NCBI GenBank assembly: GCA_964650285.1
Contig: CAZYSP010000013.1
Location: forward strand, 1 to 25,570
Direction: 5' to 3'
DNA length: 25,570 bases
Source: JACPJP01 sp964650285
GTDB taxonomy: Archaea > Nanobdellota > Nanobdellia > Woesearchaeales > GW2011-AR4
The notes beneath the pieces are model-generated. The model worked only from the letters and a program-made list of their open reading frames with translations. It had not been told where the DNA came from and did not search any database. A program made the translations under genes and the position numbers. This document shows positions 15,504-22,238 of this stretch, piece after piece. How positions within the stretch are numbered: the stretch's first letter is position 1; each line of letters opens with the position of its first letter.

Positions 15504-17023
15504 TTTATACCACCAGACCTTAATGCATCCAGAAGTTTTATTGCTTTTTTGTTGCTTGCCTTAAACTCATCATTATCATTGCTGTTGTGGAAAATCCTGC
15601 AACTTGTTCTAAGGTATGCTTTGTCTTTCTTTATCCTTATTGGCTCTGTTGCAATGCTTTGAAGATCTTTATTTGGAGTTACACACAGGAAAGAACCTGA
15701 GCAAAAACCTCTTTTTCCTTTCTCTGTTTTTCCAAGCAGCTGTACAGATTTTTCTTTAGGTACCCCATTTGTCACAGCAGGATTAATTACTTCCATATAG
15801 GCATGCAAAGCATCCAAATTTTCATTTAAAGTCCCCTTAATATTAGAAGTAAGGTTTTGGGATTCATCTTGTTTATTAACAACAAGCATTTTATCAACAT
15901 ACCTTGTTCCTAGCTTAGAAATACGTGCAACATCATTTCTTGCAGCATCCACAATCATTATATTATGTGCAATATCGTTTTCATCAACTTTCAGCAATGC
16001 CTCATATTTGTTATCACTGTCTTTCTCTATTTCATCTTTTACCTTGCCCCTGGGTCTTGCAGTTGTGGATATTTCTAACTCAATTATTTCACTATTGACA
16101 GTTAAATTTGCTTTTGCTTCTGAACCAATAGTTACGCCTAAACCATCATTGATAAAGAATGCATTATTTAACTGGGCAAATACGTCAAGAGGCTCTGCAT
16201 TATATGTAGTTATTGTTGTTCTTGAAGGGCTTTCATATAAAATACTGCTATTGAGTATATGCTTCTTTAAACTTTTCATTGCTCCAAGAAACTCTTCATT
16301 GTTCATATCATAGCTTAATTTAAGTTGTTTTTTCTTTGGCTTTTTTCCTTTTAGAGCTTTTTTAGAAATAAGCTTTTCATAGCTGTTTATTGTTTTGTTG
16401 CATTCAGTGTAAGTTTTTTCATTACTCTTGTCTGTTATTAGTGCATTTGCCACAAAATATGTTTTCTTTGTTTTGTGATTGACTATAAACATATTATCAA
16501 CAAAATAAAGTATGTAATCAGGATCCTTAAGCAAATCTTCTCTTTCATCATCTTGATTAGCAAAATCATAAGAAATAATGCCCACTAATCCGCAATATTG
16601 TAGCAATTTTGCAGTTGGCTTGAATTTAAAAGCAATTTTCCTTATTATGTCAAAATGTGTTTTTAGCTTAAGTTTTTCCTGCTCTGAAACATCTCTTTTT
16701 GCAGGTGTTAATTTACCAATTATTTTTCCTTTGCTATAGACAGCTTTATCGCAAAACTTGAAGTCTTTTTTGATAAAATCCAGGAATTTTTTTCCCAGAG
16801 CGTTTAAGGCTGTTATCTCAAAATCAATGCCTTTTCCTGTAACTTTCAGGCACGGGTTAACAGTTCCAAAACTCTTTTCATTATTTTCCAGAAATATAGA
16901 ATTCTTCTTTTTTCCATAATCTGAGAGCTTTGCAAAGTACTCTAAAGCATTTATTTCTTCATCAATTTCCTTGTATACAGGAACTATATTGCCTATTTTG
17001 GCCTGTTTTACTGACTCTAACAA
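15500..17023 (-). CDS. TrpE-like (anthranilate synthase component I) homologue with altered active site
   Basis: A 507-aa protein with the TrpE N-domain pattern SIFLENNEKSFG (family SFLLESVEG) and VGIISYDFA, and a C-terminal chorismate-binding domain from about residue 240. Family positions and changes: PIAGTRPRG is EISTTARPRG; AEHVMLVDLxRND is AHNIMIVDAARND (Glu to His353, His to Asn354); the VMHIVS catalytic His is Asn390; FPAGTVSGAPK is NPAVTNGVPK; GAGIVxxS is SCRIFHNS; the last Glu of EYEET is lost. The RND, VVE and PK backbones remain, so the fold is recognisable. Start is TTG (17021-17023) with GGGGG 7 nt upstream and a TATA-like ATTTAAATGA at about 17061-17070. No other trp gene is visible. 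Confidence 0.83.
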   Translation of the reverse strand: MLESVKQAKIGNIVPVYKEIDEEINALEYFAKLSDYGKKKNSIFLENNEKSFGTVNPCLKVTGKGIDFEITALNALGKKFLDFIKKDFKFCDKAVYSKGKIIGKLTPAKRDVSEQEKLKLKTHFDIIRKIAFKFKPTAKLLQYCGLVGIISYDFANQDDEREDLLKDPDYILYFVDNMFIVNHKTKKTYFVANALITDKSNEKTYTECNKTINSYEKLISKKALKGKKPKKKQLKLSYDMNNEEFLGAMKSLKKHILNSSILYESPSRTTITTYNAEPLDVFAQLNNAFFINDGLGVTIGSEAKANLTVNSEIIELEISTTARPRGKVKDEIEKDSDNKYEALLKVDENDIAHNIMIVDAARNDVARISKLGTRYVDKMLVVNKQDESQNLTSNIKGTLNENLDALHAYMEVINPAVTNGVPKEKSVQLLGKTEKGKRGFCSGSFLCVTPNKDLQSIATEPIRIKKDKAYLRTSCRIFHNSNDNDEFKASNKKAIKLLDALRSGGIK

Positions 17024-17383
17024 AAAAATTCCCCCAAAATTTACTGAGATGAATTACTACTCATTTAAATTCTTTATTATTATTGCTATTGACAAATAAG
17101 CAGATTTAGAGCTTTTTAAAGGAAAAAAAAGGTTATTTTTATTAGTTTTATATTTTTATTAATTATCTTGTTGTTTTATTAGTTTTAAAGATTAAATATT
17201 TATTAAAATAATGTATAAAACCTAATTTGTCCTTTAATTGTCAGATAGAGCACTATTAATAGCCAAAATAAGCAAAGAACAAAAACAATGGAAGTTAATT
17301 ATTTTCAATATTGAAGATTAATGGATTTTAAAGTGGATGAGAAAGCTTTAAATCTTTAAGCATTTTATTAACAATGATAACTC
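17024..17383. promoter_or_regulatory. A/T-rich intergenic region, two divergent promoters
   Basis: About 360 nt with no convincing gene. At the left end is the promoter of the trpE-like gene (minus strand ATTTAAATGA near 17061-17070 and GGGGG at 17031-17035). At the right end, CTTTAAATC (about 17346-17354) is a TATA-like box about 33 nt before the ATG at 17384. Between them are A/T-only tracts and a second TATA-like GTATAAAA near 17213 without a supported gene after it. Confidence 0.55.
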
Positions 17384-18177
17384 ATGATCGAAGACTTAAT
17401 TGAAGAATCGTTCCCTTCTTTATCGAAAAAGCCAGAAGATTTAAGTTGGGAAGAAGTTAGGAGACGACTATAGAGAACGTAATAGAAAATCTCGAGAACT
17501 TTATTTTGTAAGAGCGAATAGAGAATCTGATAGATTAAATGAAGTTTATAAAAGATTAAATGATGTCGCAGCAAAAAAATTATGTCAGAACTCTTACCCC
17601 TTACTAAAAAGTAGATCTAGAATTATTTTTGTATGGTGTAAATAATAGAGTTTTTATTAAAAGAGGTAATTATTATATCGAAGCAGATCCTCATTATTGG
17701 GACTCATGGGGGCAACCTATAATTGAAGTCGAATTTAGTCCAACAGCAAGATATGGGCCAATTGGACCACATAATTTAGGATCTCAATTCCTTTTCTTAT
17801 ATTACAAACAATTAGACGGGTGGAATAATTCTGAAACATTAAGACATTATGAATTATCTCAAAGGTTAGATTCTACATTGAAACGCTTTTGTCACTTAGT
17901 CGATTCTGCAGAAAGAGACTCAGAAGAATATGTTAGAATCACTGGTATGGCAGTACCAGAAATAATGAAAAAGTTTAATTTTTTATATCATGTTGTTACT
18001 AAAGGTTTGGGAAGGGTCGATCAACAGTCGTCATACAACAAATTGGTCGTTGAAATCTTAGACCCATATACACTTAATTTTAGGGAAAAAGAAGAATTGC
18101 CACTTTCACAAGCAGTTATACAAGATTTGAAGAGAGTGCAAAGACATTTCGGGGGAATCAAATTTATTCGTCCTTAA
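17384..18177 (+). pseudogene. Broken hypothetical gene (two frameshifts)
   Basis: A promoter-supported ATG at 17384 opens MIEDLIEESFPSLSKK and stops at 17471 in that frame. Continuing one base later, the frame at about 17463-17608 encodes DDYRERNRKSRELYFVRANR...NSYPLLK, and after a run of five A (17606-17610) another one-base change leads into VDLELFLYGVNNRVFIKRG and on to the TAA at 18177. Removing one extra base at each site gives one 263-aa protein. The long last segment contains GNYYIEADPHYWDSWGQP and HRR-poor, Tyr/Trp-rich sequence; I do not recognise a family. A shorter gene starting at TTG 17629 (182 aa) is possible. The shifts may be real decay or indel errors in the assembly. Confidence 0.6.
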
Positions 18178-18261
18178 TACCTGCTGCCGCCTCTTTGTGT
18201 TTTTCATAATGACTCAGAACGTCGCATAAAAGCATCCGTTGTATTCAATCATCAAAAGAAT

Positions 18262-18513
18262 TTATTTCTTCACTTTCTCTAACACACTTATAATAGTCCA
18301 TATTTGGGATCTTGTGTATGATTGCAGATTTACATCATCTGCAAGTTCTTCAAGTTCGTTTAAAGCTTTGCTGACTTTAATAGAAATTTCTAAATTATTA
18401 TTAAGAACTTCAATTACCTTTTCTATTCTCATTCTTACATTTTTTGGCACAGTAATGTCATCCTTTAATTCAGCTAGTACTGGTTCTATGCTCTCAAATT
18501 CTTTATGCTCCAT
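18262..18513 (-). CDS. UPF0147 family protein
   Basis: An 83-aa all-helical protein. The pattern PVLAELKDDITVPKNVRMRIEKVI followed by EISIKVSKALNELEELADDVNLQSYTRSQIWTIISVLE matches the archaeal UPF0147 family, whose function is unknown. It follows prefoldin beta by 7 nt, the usual archaeal neighbourhood, and closes this small operon. Confidence 0.88.
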   Translation of the reverse strand: MEHKEFESIEPVLAELKDDITVPKNVRMRIEKVIEVLNNNLEISIKVSKALNELEELADDVNLQSYTRSQIWTIISVLEKVKK

Positions 18514-18520
18514 TTTTAAC

Positions 18521-18856
18521 TTAATCTTGACCCATCTCCTTCATAACTTCATCCTGTAATTTAGAAGCTTTTTCTCTTAGCTGAGCTTCTTGCTTTTCCA
18601 TGTTTTTTATTCTTAATTCCATAACCTCTTTTTTGGAGCTTAAGTCTTTCTTAAGATCATCTTTTTTTGATAATACCATTATGTTGCCTACAATTTTATA
18701 TGCTTCATCAACATTTTCCAGTTCTTTTAATGCTGATTCAATTTCTACTTGTTGCAGCTGAAACTGCTGCTTTTGCATTAATAGATTTTGCATGCTTTGC
18801 TCCAGCATCTGCAATTGACTTAGCTTCTTTTCCGATTCTTTAGAAACCTCTGCCAT
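18521..18856 (-). CDS. pfdB: Prefoldin beta subunit
   Basis: A 111-aa protein made of two long coiled-coil helices (about 5-48 and 72-108) joined by a beta hairpin region (VDEAYKIVGNIMVLSKKDDLKKDL). This is the prefoldin beta pattern; the family forms an alpha2-beta4 hexamer that holds unfolded proteins for the thermosome. It starts 2 nt after the rpoP stop. The KEOPS pcc1 gene that often lies between rpoP and pfdB in archaea is absent here. Confidence 0.92.
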   Translation of the reverse strand: MAEVSKESEKKLSQLQMLEQSMQNLLMQKQQFQLQQVEIESALKELENVDEAYKIVGNIMVLSKKDDLKKDLSSKKEVMELRIKNMEKQEAQLREKASKLQDEVMKEMGQD

Positions 18857-18858
18857 TT

Positions 18859-18996
18859 TTATCTTGCCTTCACCTTTGTAGGAACACTTCTTGGTTTAAA
18901 AAGCATCTTGCTGCCGCAATAAGGGCACCTGATTTTTTTTCTCAGATAATCCTGGGAAACTTTTTTATTACATTGAAAACATTTGTATTCTACCAT
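18859..18996 (-). CDS. rpoP: DNA-directed RNA polymerase subunit P
   Basis: A 45-aa Zn-ribbon protein: MVEYKCFQCNKKVS then RCPYCGSKMLFKPR and a basic tail TKVKAR. Zn ligands are C6, C9, C24 and C27. Length and motifs match archaeal RpoP, the counterpart of eukaryotic Rpb12. It starts 1 nt after the L37Ae stop (TAAAATG) and is followed by pfdB, which is the conserved archaeal order. Confidence 0.95.
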   Translation of the reverse strand: MVEYKCFQCNKKVSQDYLRKKIRCPYCGSKMLFKPRSVPTKVKAR

Positions 18997-18997
18997 T

Positions 18998-19369
18998 TTA
19001 TAATACCCCTTCAGTTTTGTCGAAAGGCTTTTGCCTTTCTTCCAGATTAGCCTTAGGTAATCTTTCTAACTCTTCAGTTTTATCCACATTTTTCTTTTCT
19101 TCTGCAGATAGGCTATCTTCAGCAGGAGTTTCCTCAACACCTACTAATTTTGCAACAGAATACGCTTTACCGGTAAACTTTGAATTGCATTTTCTGCAGT
19201 GCCATATTCCTGCTGCTATACGCTTGACTTTTAAATGATTGCAGTAAGGGCATCTATGCTTTTTTCTTTGCTCTGCCTCTATTTTAGCAAACTTATGTTT
19301 TGGCTTAGAGCCATACCTTGCTCCAAACCTTTTTGCAGAACCCAATTTCTCTACTTTTGTTTTTACCAT
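18998..19369 (-). CDS. rpl37ae: 50S ribosomal protein L37Ae
   Basis: A 123-aa protein. The basic N-terminus (KRFGARYGSKPKHKFAKIE) and the Zn ribbon C40-x2-C43...C58-x2-C61 in CPYCNHLKVKRIAAGIWHCRKC identify L37Ae; KFTGKAY follows as in the family. From about residue 79 there is an extra acidic/charged tail of some 45 residues (TPAEDSLSAEEKKNVDKTEE...), longer than most archaeal L37Ae. First gene of the L37Ae-rpoP-pfdB-UPF0147 group; tRNA-Pro ends 11 nt upstream in the same direction. Confidence 0.93.
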   Translation of the reverse strand: MVKTKVEKLGSAKRFGARYGSKPKHKFAKIEAEQRKKHRCPYCNHLKVKRIAAGIWHCRKCNSKFTGKAYSVAKLVGVEETPAEDSLSAEEKKNVDKTEELERLPKANLEERQKPFDKTEGVL

Positions 19370-19380
19370 TCTAAATCAAA

Positions 19381-19499
19381 TGGGGCTGCCCGGACTTTCA
19401 CAGCCCCAGTAGCATGAAATGCTTCTGAAAACAGGACTTTTTGAACCGGGGTCGTCTGGTCCCAAACCAGAAAGGCTAGCCAAGTTACCCCACAGCCCC
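19381..19499 (-). tRNA. tRNA-Pro (UGG) with a T-loop intron
   Basis: Acceptor GGGGCTG (from 19499) pairs with CAGCCCC ending at 19382; discriminator A at 19381. D-stem GGGT/GCCT; anticodon stem TCTGG/CCAGA with loop TTTGGGA, anticodon TGG at 19462-19464, no intron there. T-stem CCCGG/CCGGG encloses TTCAAA-[45-nt insert]-T. Without the insert (19395-19439) a normal 74-nt tRNA including the discriminator remains. A minus-strand TATA-like ATTTAAAAA lies about 35-42 nt upstream of the 5' end. Confidence 0.93.
19395..19439 (-). other. T-loop intron of tRNA-Pro (position 59/60), 45 nt
   Basis: Inserted after TTCAAA. Exon TTCA pairs with intron TGAA (4-bp central helix); 3' bulge AG|T; 5' bulge AA|A; inner helix AGTCC/GGGCT, then CAG/CTG and a GCAT-TTC-ATGC hairpin. 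One unpaired G sits opposite the 5' bulge, where tRNA-Asp and tRNA-Lys each have a U. Confidence 0.83.
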
Positions 19500-19612
19500 A
19501 TAAATTACGAGTATTTTCCTAAATAGGATTAATCTTTTGTTTTTAAATGTATCGTTAAAGTTTATTTTAGCAGCAATGTATAACAATCTTTTTGTGGCTC
19601 GCAAACTCGCGT

Positions 19613-19633
19613 ACGTTTTCATAACAAAAACGT
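19613..19633 (+). repeat. Inverted repeat upstream of the NUDIX gene
   Basis: ACGTTTT (19613-19619) and AAAACGT (19627-19633) form a perfect 7-bp stem with a 7-nt loop, 15 nt before the ATG at 19649. It could be an mRNA leader hairpin or a binding site; no further evidence. Confidence 0.4.
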
Positions 19634-19648
19634 CGTTCGGAAAAGCAG

Positions 19649-20129
19649 ATGCTGGAAAACCTAAGGAAATTCTCAAAGACAATGTCACATTTCCCTGACG
19701 GCAGGATTGATTACCATAATGCAGAAAAAGCATTTGTAATAACGTGCTTTGCAAGGTTCAATGATGAAATCCTCTTGCTAAAAAGAAGCAATAAGGTATG
19801 GACCTACAGGAACAAGTGGAATGTTGTTGCAGGCTACTTTGATGAGATAAAGCCCATAAAACAAAAGGCACTGGAAGAGTTATATGAAGAAACAAAAATA
19901 ACAAAAGACAAGGTAAAAAAAAATAAGAATTACAGAGCCTTTTGAGTTCCATGACAAAAGCATAAAAACCACTTTCATAGTGCATCCTGTACTAATGGAA
20001 TTAAAGGAAAAGCCAAAAATCAGATTAGACTTCGAGCACACAGAATCAAGATGGGTAAAGAAAAAGGACCTAAGTAAATATGACGCAGTCCCAAACATGC
20101 TGGAAGGCGCAAAAAGGGCCTTAAAATAG
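19649..20129 (+). pseudogene. NUDIX hydrolase gene with a frameshift at an A9 run
   Basis: The first frame gives a NUDIX-like N-terminus (KAFVITCFARFNDEILLLKRS, then WNVVAGYFDEIKPIKQKALEELYEETKI) and stops at 19945. After the nine-A run at 19915-19923 the next frame continues directly with RITEPFEFHDKSIKTTFIVHPVLMEL...TESRWVKKKDLSKYD to a TAG at 20127-20129, the expected second half of a NUDIX domain. Removing one A gives a 159-aa protein. The NUDIX box keeps EELYEE, but the upstream Glu is Lys and the Arg of REUxEE is Glu. NUDIX proteins hydrolyse nucleoside-diphosphate derivatives; the substrate is not predictable. It may be a pseudogene, an assembly error or, less likely, a programmed frameshift. 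Confidence 0.8.
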
Positions 20130-20221
20130 CATTCTAAAATATATTTTCTAAAATATAATCAATCAGCAACCTTTTTAAATCATTACTAGGCTAAAACATC
20201 CCCCAAAAAAAGGTGATAGTC

Positions 20222-20383
20222 ATGGGTTATGAAGAAAATAAGGTTGACAAGGCATTAAACTTTTTAGGCATGTACTCTAGCTTTGAAGAGATAAAAGACA
20301 ATCTAAGCCTTGATGAAAAAGAATTTAATGAATTAAAAACAAGGGCAAAGCAAAGATACGGCAAGGAAGTTTTTAGCAACTAA
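20222..20383 (+). CDS. Small hypothetical protein, 53 aa
   Basis: ATG at 20222 with a strong Shine-Dalgarno AGGTGAT about 7 nt upstream and a TATA-like TTTTTAAAT near 20171-20180. The peptide (MGYEENKVDKALNFLGMYSS...FEEIKDNLSLDEKEF...RAKQRYGKEVFSN) is charged and helical with no membrane segment. Its TAA overlaps the stop of the convergent metK. Function unknown. Confidence 0.72.
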   Translation: MGYEENKVDKALNFLGMYSSFEEIKDNLSLDEKEFNELKTRAKQRYGKEVFSN

Positions 20384-21564
20384 ACCTCTACTTTAATTTC
20401 TGCTTTTTCCAATCCAGCATCCTTCCTTAACACTTCTGCCTTATCTGTTTTCTCCCAGGTAAAGTCAGGGTCATTTCTTCCAAAATGGCCATAAGAAGCT
20501 GTTTTTTTGTATATAGGCCTTAACAAATCAAGTGTTTCAACAATCCATTTAGGTGTTAATTTGAAATTCTTTTTAACCAGCTCAACAATTTTCTCTTCAG
20601 GAATTTTATTTGTGCCAAATGTATCAACATTGATAGAAGTTGGCTCAGCAACGCCAATTGCATAGCTAAGCTGCACCTCGCATTTATCTGCTAAACCCGC
20701 TGCTACAATATTTTTAGCAACATACCTTGCTGCATATGTGCCTGACCTGTCAACTTTGCTTGGATCTTTACCAGAAAAACAACCGCCACCATGCCTTCCA
20801 ATGCCCCCGTAGGTATCGACAATTATCTTCCTTCCTGTAACTCCTGTGTCTCCTTCAGGGCCTCCAATTACAAACTTTCCAGTGGCATTTATGTGTATTT
20901 TTGTTTTTTCATCTAAAAATTTTCCACAAATAGGTTTTATAACATGTTCGATTATCTGTTGTTTTAATTCAACTTCAGGTATATGATCTGTATGCTGTTG
21001 GGCTATAACAACTGCATTCAGTCTTTTTGGTTTGCTGTCATGATATTCCACGCTGACCTGGCTTTTTCCATCAGGCCCTAGACCTTTGACAATACCTTCT
21101 TTTCTTACATATGCAAGCCTTCTTGTTAATTTGTGGGCCAGCATTATTGGAAAAGGCATAAGTTCTGGTGTTTCATTAGTTGCAAAGCCGTACATCATTC
21201 CTTGATCGCCTGCGCCTTGTTCTTTATCAGTTTTTTCATTCACTCCTTGCGCAATATCCGGGCTTTGGCCGTGTATGCTTACCCAGACACCAGCATCCTC
21301 GCAGTCAATCCCAAATTCAGGATTTGTATAGCCAATCTCCCTTAATGTGCTTCTGACAATCTTTGGTACATTTGCCCATCCTTTTGTAGTTACCTCGCCT
21401 GCAATATGGACTGTTCCGGTTGTTGTTAGACTTTCAACAGCAACTCTGCTTTTTGGGTCCTGCGCTATTAAGTCGTCCACTATAGCATCGCTAATCTGGT
21501 CGCATAGTTTATCCGGATGGCCTTCAGTTACACTTTCAGATGTATAATATTCTATTTTTACCAT
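20380..21564 (-). CDS. metK: S-adenosylmethionine synthetase, bacterial/eukaryotic type
   Basis: A 394-aa enzyme making AdoMet from methionine and ATP. Hallmarks: SVTEGHPDKLCDQISDAI (10-27), GAGDQGMMYGFA (about 117-128, the methionine/ATP loop), GGPEGDTGVTGRKIIVDTYGG (about 234-254) and GRHGGGCFSGKDPSKVDRS (P-loop-like, about 256-274). This is the bacterial/eukaryotic MetK family, not the divergent archaeal MAT family usual in Archaea. The ATG follows AAGGTGAT (minus strand, about 21570-21577), and TTTTTATAAG (about 21586-21595) is a plausible TATA box. Divergent from the HTH-CBS gene. The conserved HGGGAFSGKD has Cys in place of Ala. Confidence 0.96.
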   Translation of the reverse strand: MVKIEYYTSESVTEGHPDKLCDQISDAIVDDLIAQDPKSRVAVESLTTTGTVHIAGEVTTKGWANVPKIVRSTLREIGYTNPEFGIDCEDAGVWVSIHGQSPDIAQGVNEKTDKEQGAGDQGMMYGFATNETPELMPFPIMLAHKLTRRLAYVRKEGIVKGLGPDGKSQVSVEYHDSKPKRLNAVVIAQQHTDHIPEVELKQQIIEHVIKPICGKFLDEKTKIHINATGKFVIGGPEGDTGVTGRKIIVDTYGGIGRHGGGCFSGKDPSKVDRSGTYAARYVAKNIVAAGLADKCEVQLSYAIGVAEPTSINVDTFGTNKIPEEKIVELVKKNFKLTPKWIVETLDLLRPIYKKTASYGHFGRNDPDFTWEKTDKAEVLRKDAGLEKAEIKVEV

Positions 21565-21649
21565 TTTTAAATCACCTTGTTTATTCTTATAAAAAATACA
21601 TTATGGTCTCAATTATTTAAAGTTATTATAAAAAGATTACTGACAAAAA

Positions 21650-21665
21650 TATTCCGAAAGGAATA
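21650..21665. promoter_or_regulatory. Palindrome in the HTH-CBS promoter (possible operator)
   Basis: TATTCC-GAAA-GGAATA is a perfect inverted repeat running into the TATA-like AATAAATA, about 27-40 nt before the ATG at 21692. Its position over the BRE/TATA region suits autorepression by the HTH-CBS protein encoded next to it. Confidence 0.5.
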
Positions 21666-21691
21666 AATAGTATTGCTGGTTTCCTTATTAT

Positions 21692-22237
21692 ATGCCCTAT
21701 GAACTGAGTGAAATCAAAAAGATTAGGAAAAGCCTTGGCTTAACACAGACAGGCCTGTCTAAAAGAGCAAATGTAAGCCAAAGCTTAATTGCAAAAATAG
21801 AGTCTGGAAAAATAGATCCTACCTTTACAAAAACAAAGAAGATTTTTGAGACTTTGAATGATTTAGGAAATAAGGAGGAAATAAAAGCAGAAGAGTTAAT
21901 GAATAAAAAAATTATCAATGTTACTCCCAGCAACAATATCAAAGAGTCCATAAATAAAATGAAAAAATTCGGGATTTCCCAAATGCCTGTAATAGATAAT
22001 CACAAAGTGGTTGGCCTGGTATCCGAATCAACTTTACTGGATGCATTAATGGGCAAAAAAGACAAAAAAATATCAGATATAATGGAAGAAAGCCCTCCAA
22101 TAATCTCAAAAACAGCTTCCATACAGATAATTTCAAATCTTTTAAGGCACTATCCAATGATCCTGGTTTCTGAAAGCGGCAAGTTAATTGGCTTGGTAAC
22201 AAAGGCTGATTTACTTGCTAAATTGTATAAAAGTTAG
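21692..22237 (+). CDS. HTH-CBS transcriptional regulator
   Basis: A 181-aa protein. Residues about 5-60 form an XRE-type helix-turn-helix (IRKSLGLTQTGLSKRANVSQSLIAKIESG). Two CBS domains follow: about 64-118 (ELMNKKIINVTPSNNIKESINKM...QMPVIDNHKVVGLVSESTLLDAL) and about 122-180 (ISDIMEESPPIISKTASIQ...MILVSESGKLIGLVTKADLLAKL). This matches the archaeal HTH-plus-CBS regulator family; CBS pairs usually bind adenosyl ligands such as AMP or AdoMet. It is divergent from metK, so sensing AdoMet is an attractive but unproven idea. The convergent phosphoesterase ends 1 nt after its stop. Confidence 0.93.
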   Translation: MPYELSEIKKIRKSLGLTQTGLSKRANVSQSLIAKIESGKIDPTFTKTKKIFETLNDLGNKEEIKAEELMNKKIINVTPSNNIKESINKMKKFGISQMPVIDNHKVVGLVSESTLLDALMGKKDKKISDIMEESPPIISKTASIQIISNLLRHYPMILVSESGKLIGLVTKADLLAKLYKS

Positions 22238-22238
22238 T

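Noticed and set aside
17239..17322. Short plus-strand frame from a TTG (27 codons) after a TATA-like GTATAAAA
   Set aside because: Too short, no ribosome site, no recognisable motif; A/T-rich spacer gives such frames by chance.
18164..18235. Minus-strand 23-aa reading frame (MLLCDVLSHYEKHKEAAAGIKDE)
   Set aside because: It looks protein-like but is very short, overlaps the end of the plus-strand gene and has no clear ribosome site; it may be a remnant of a lost gene.
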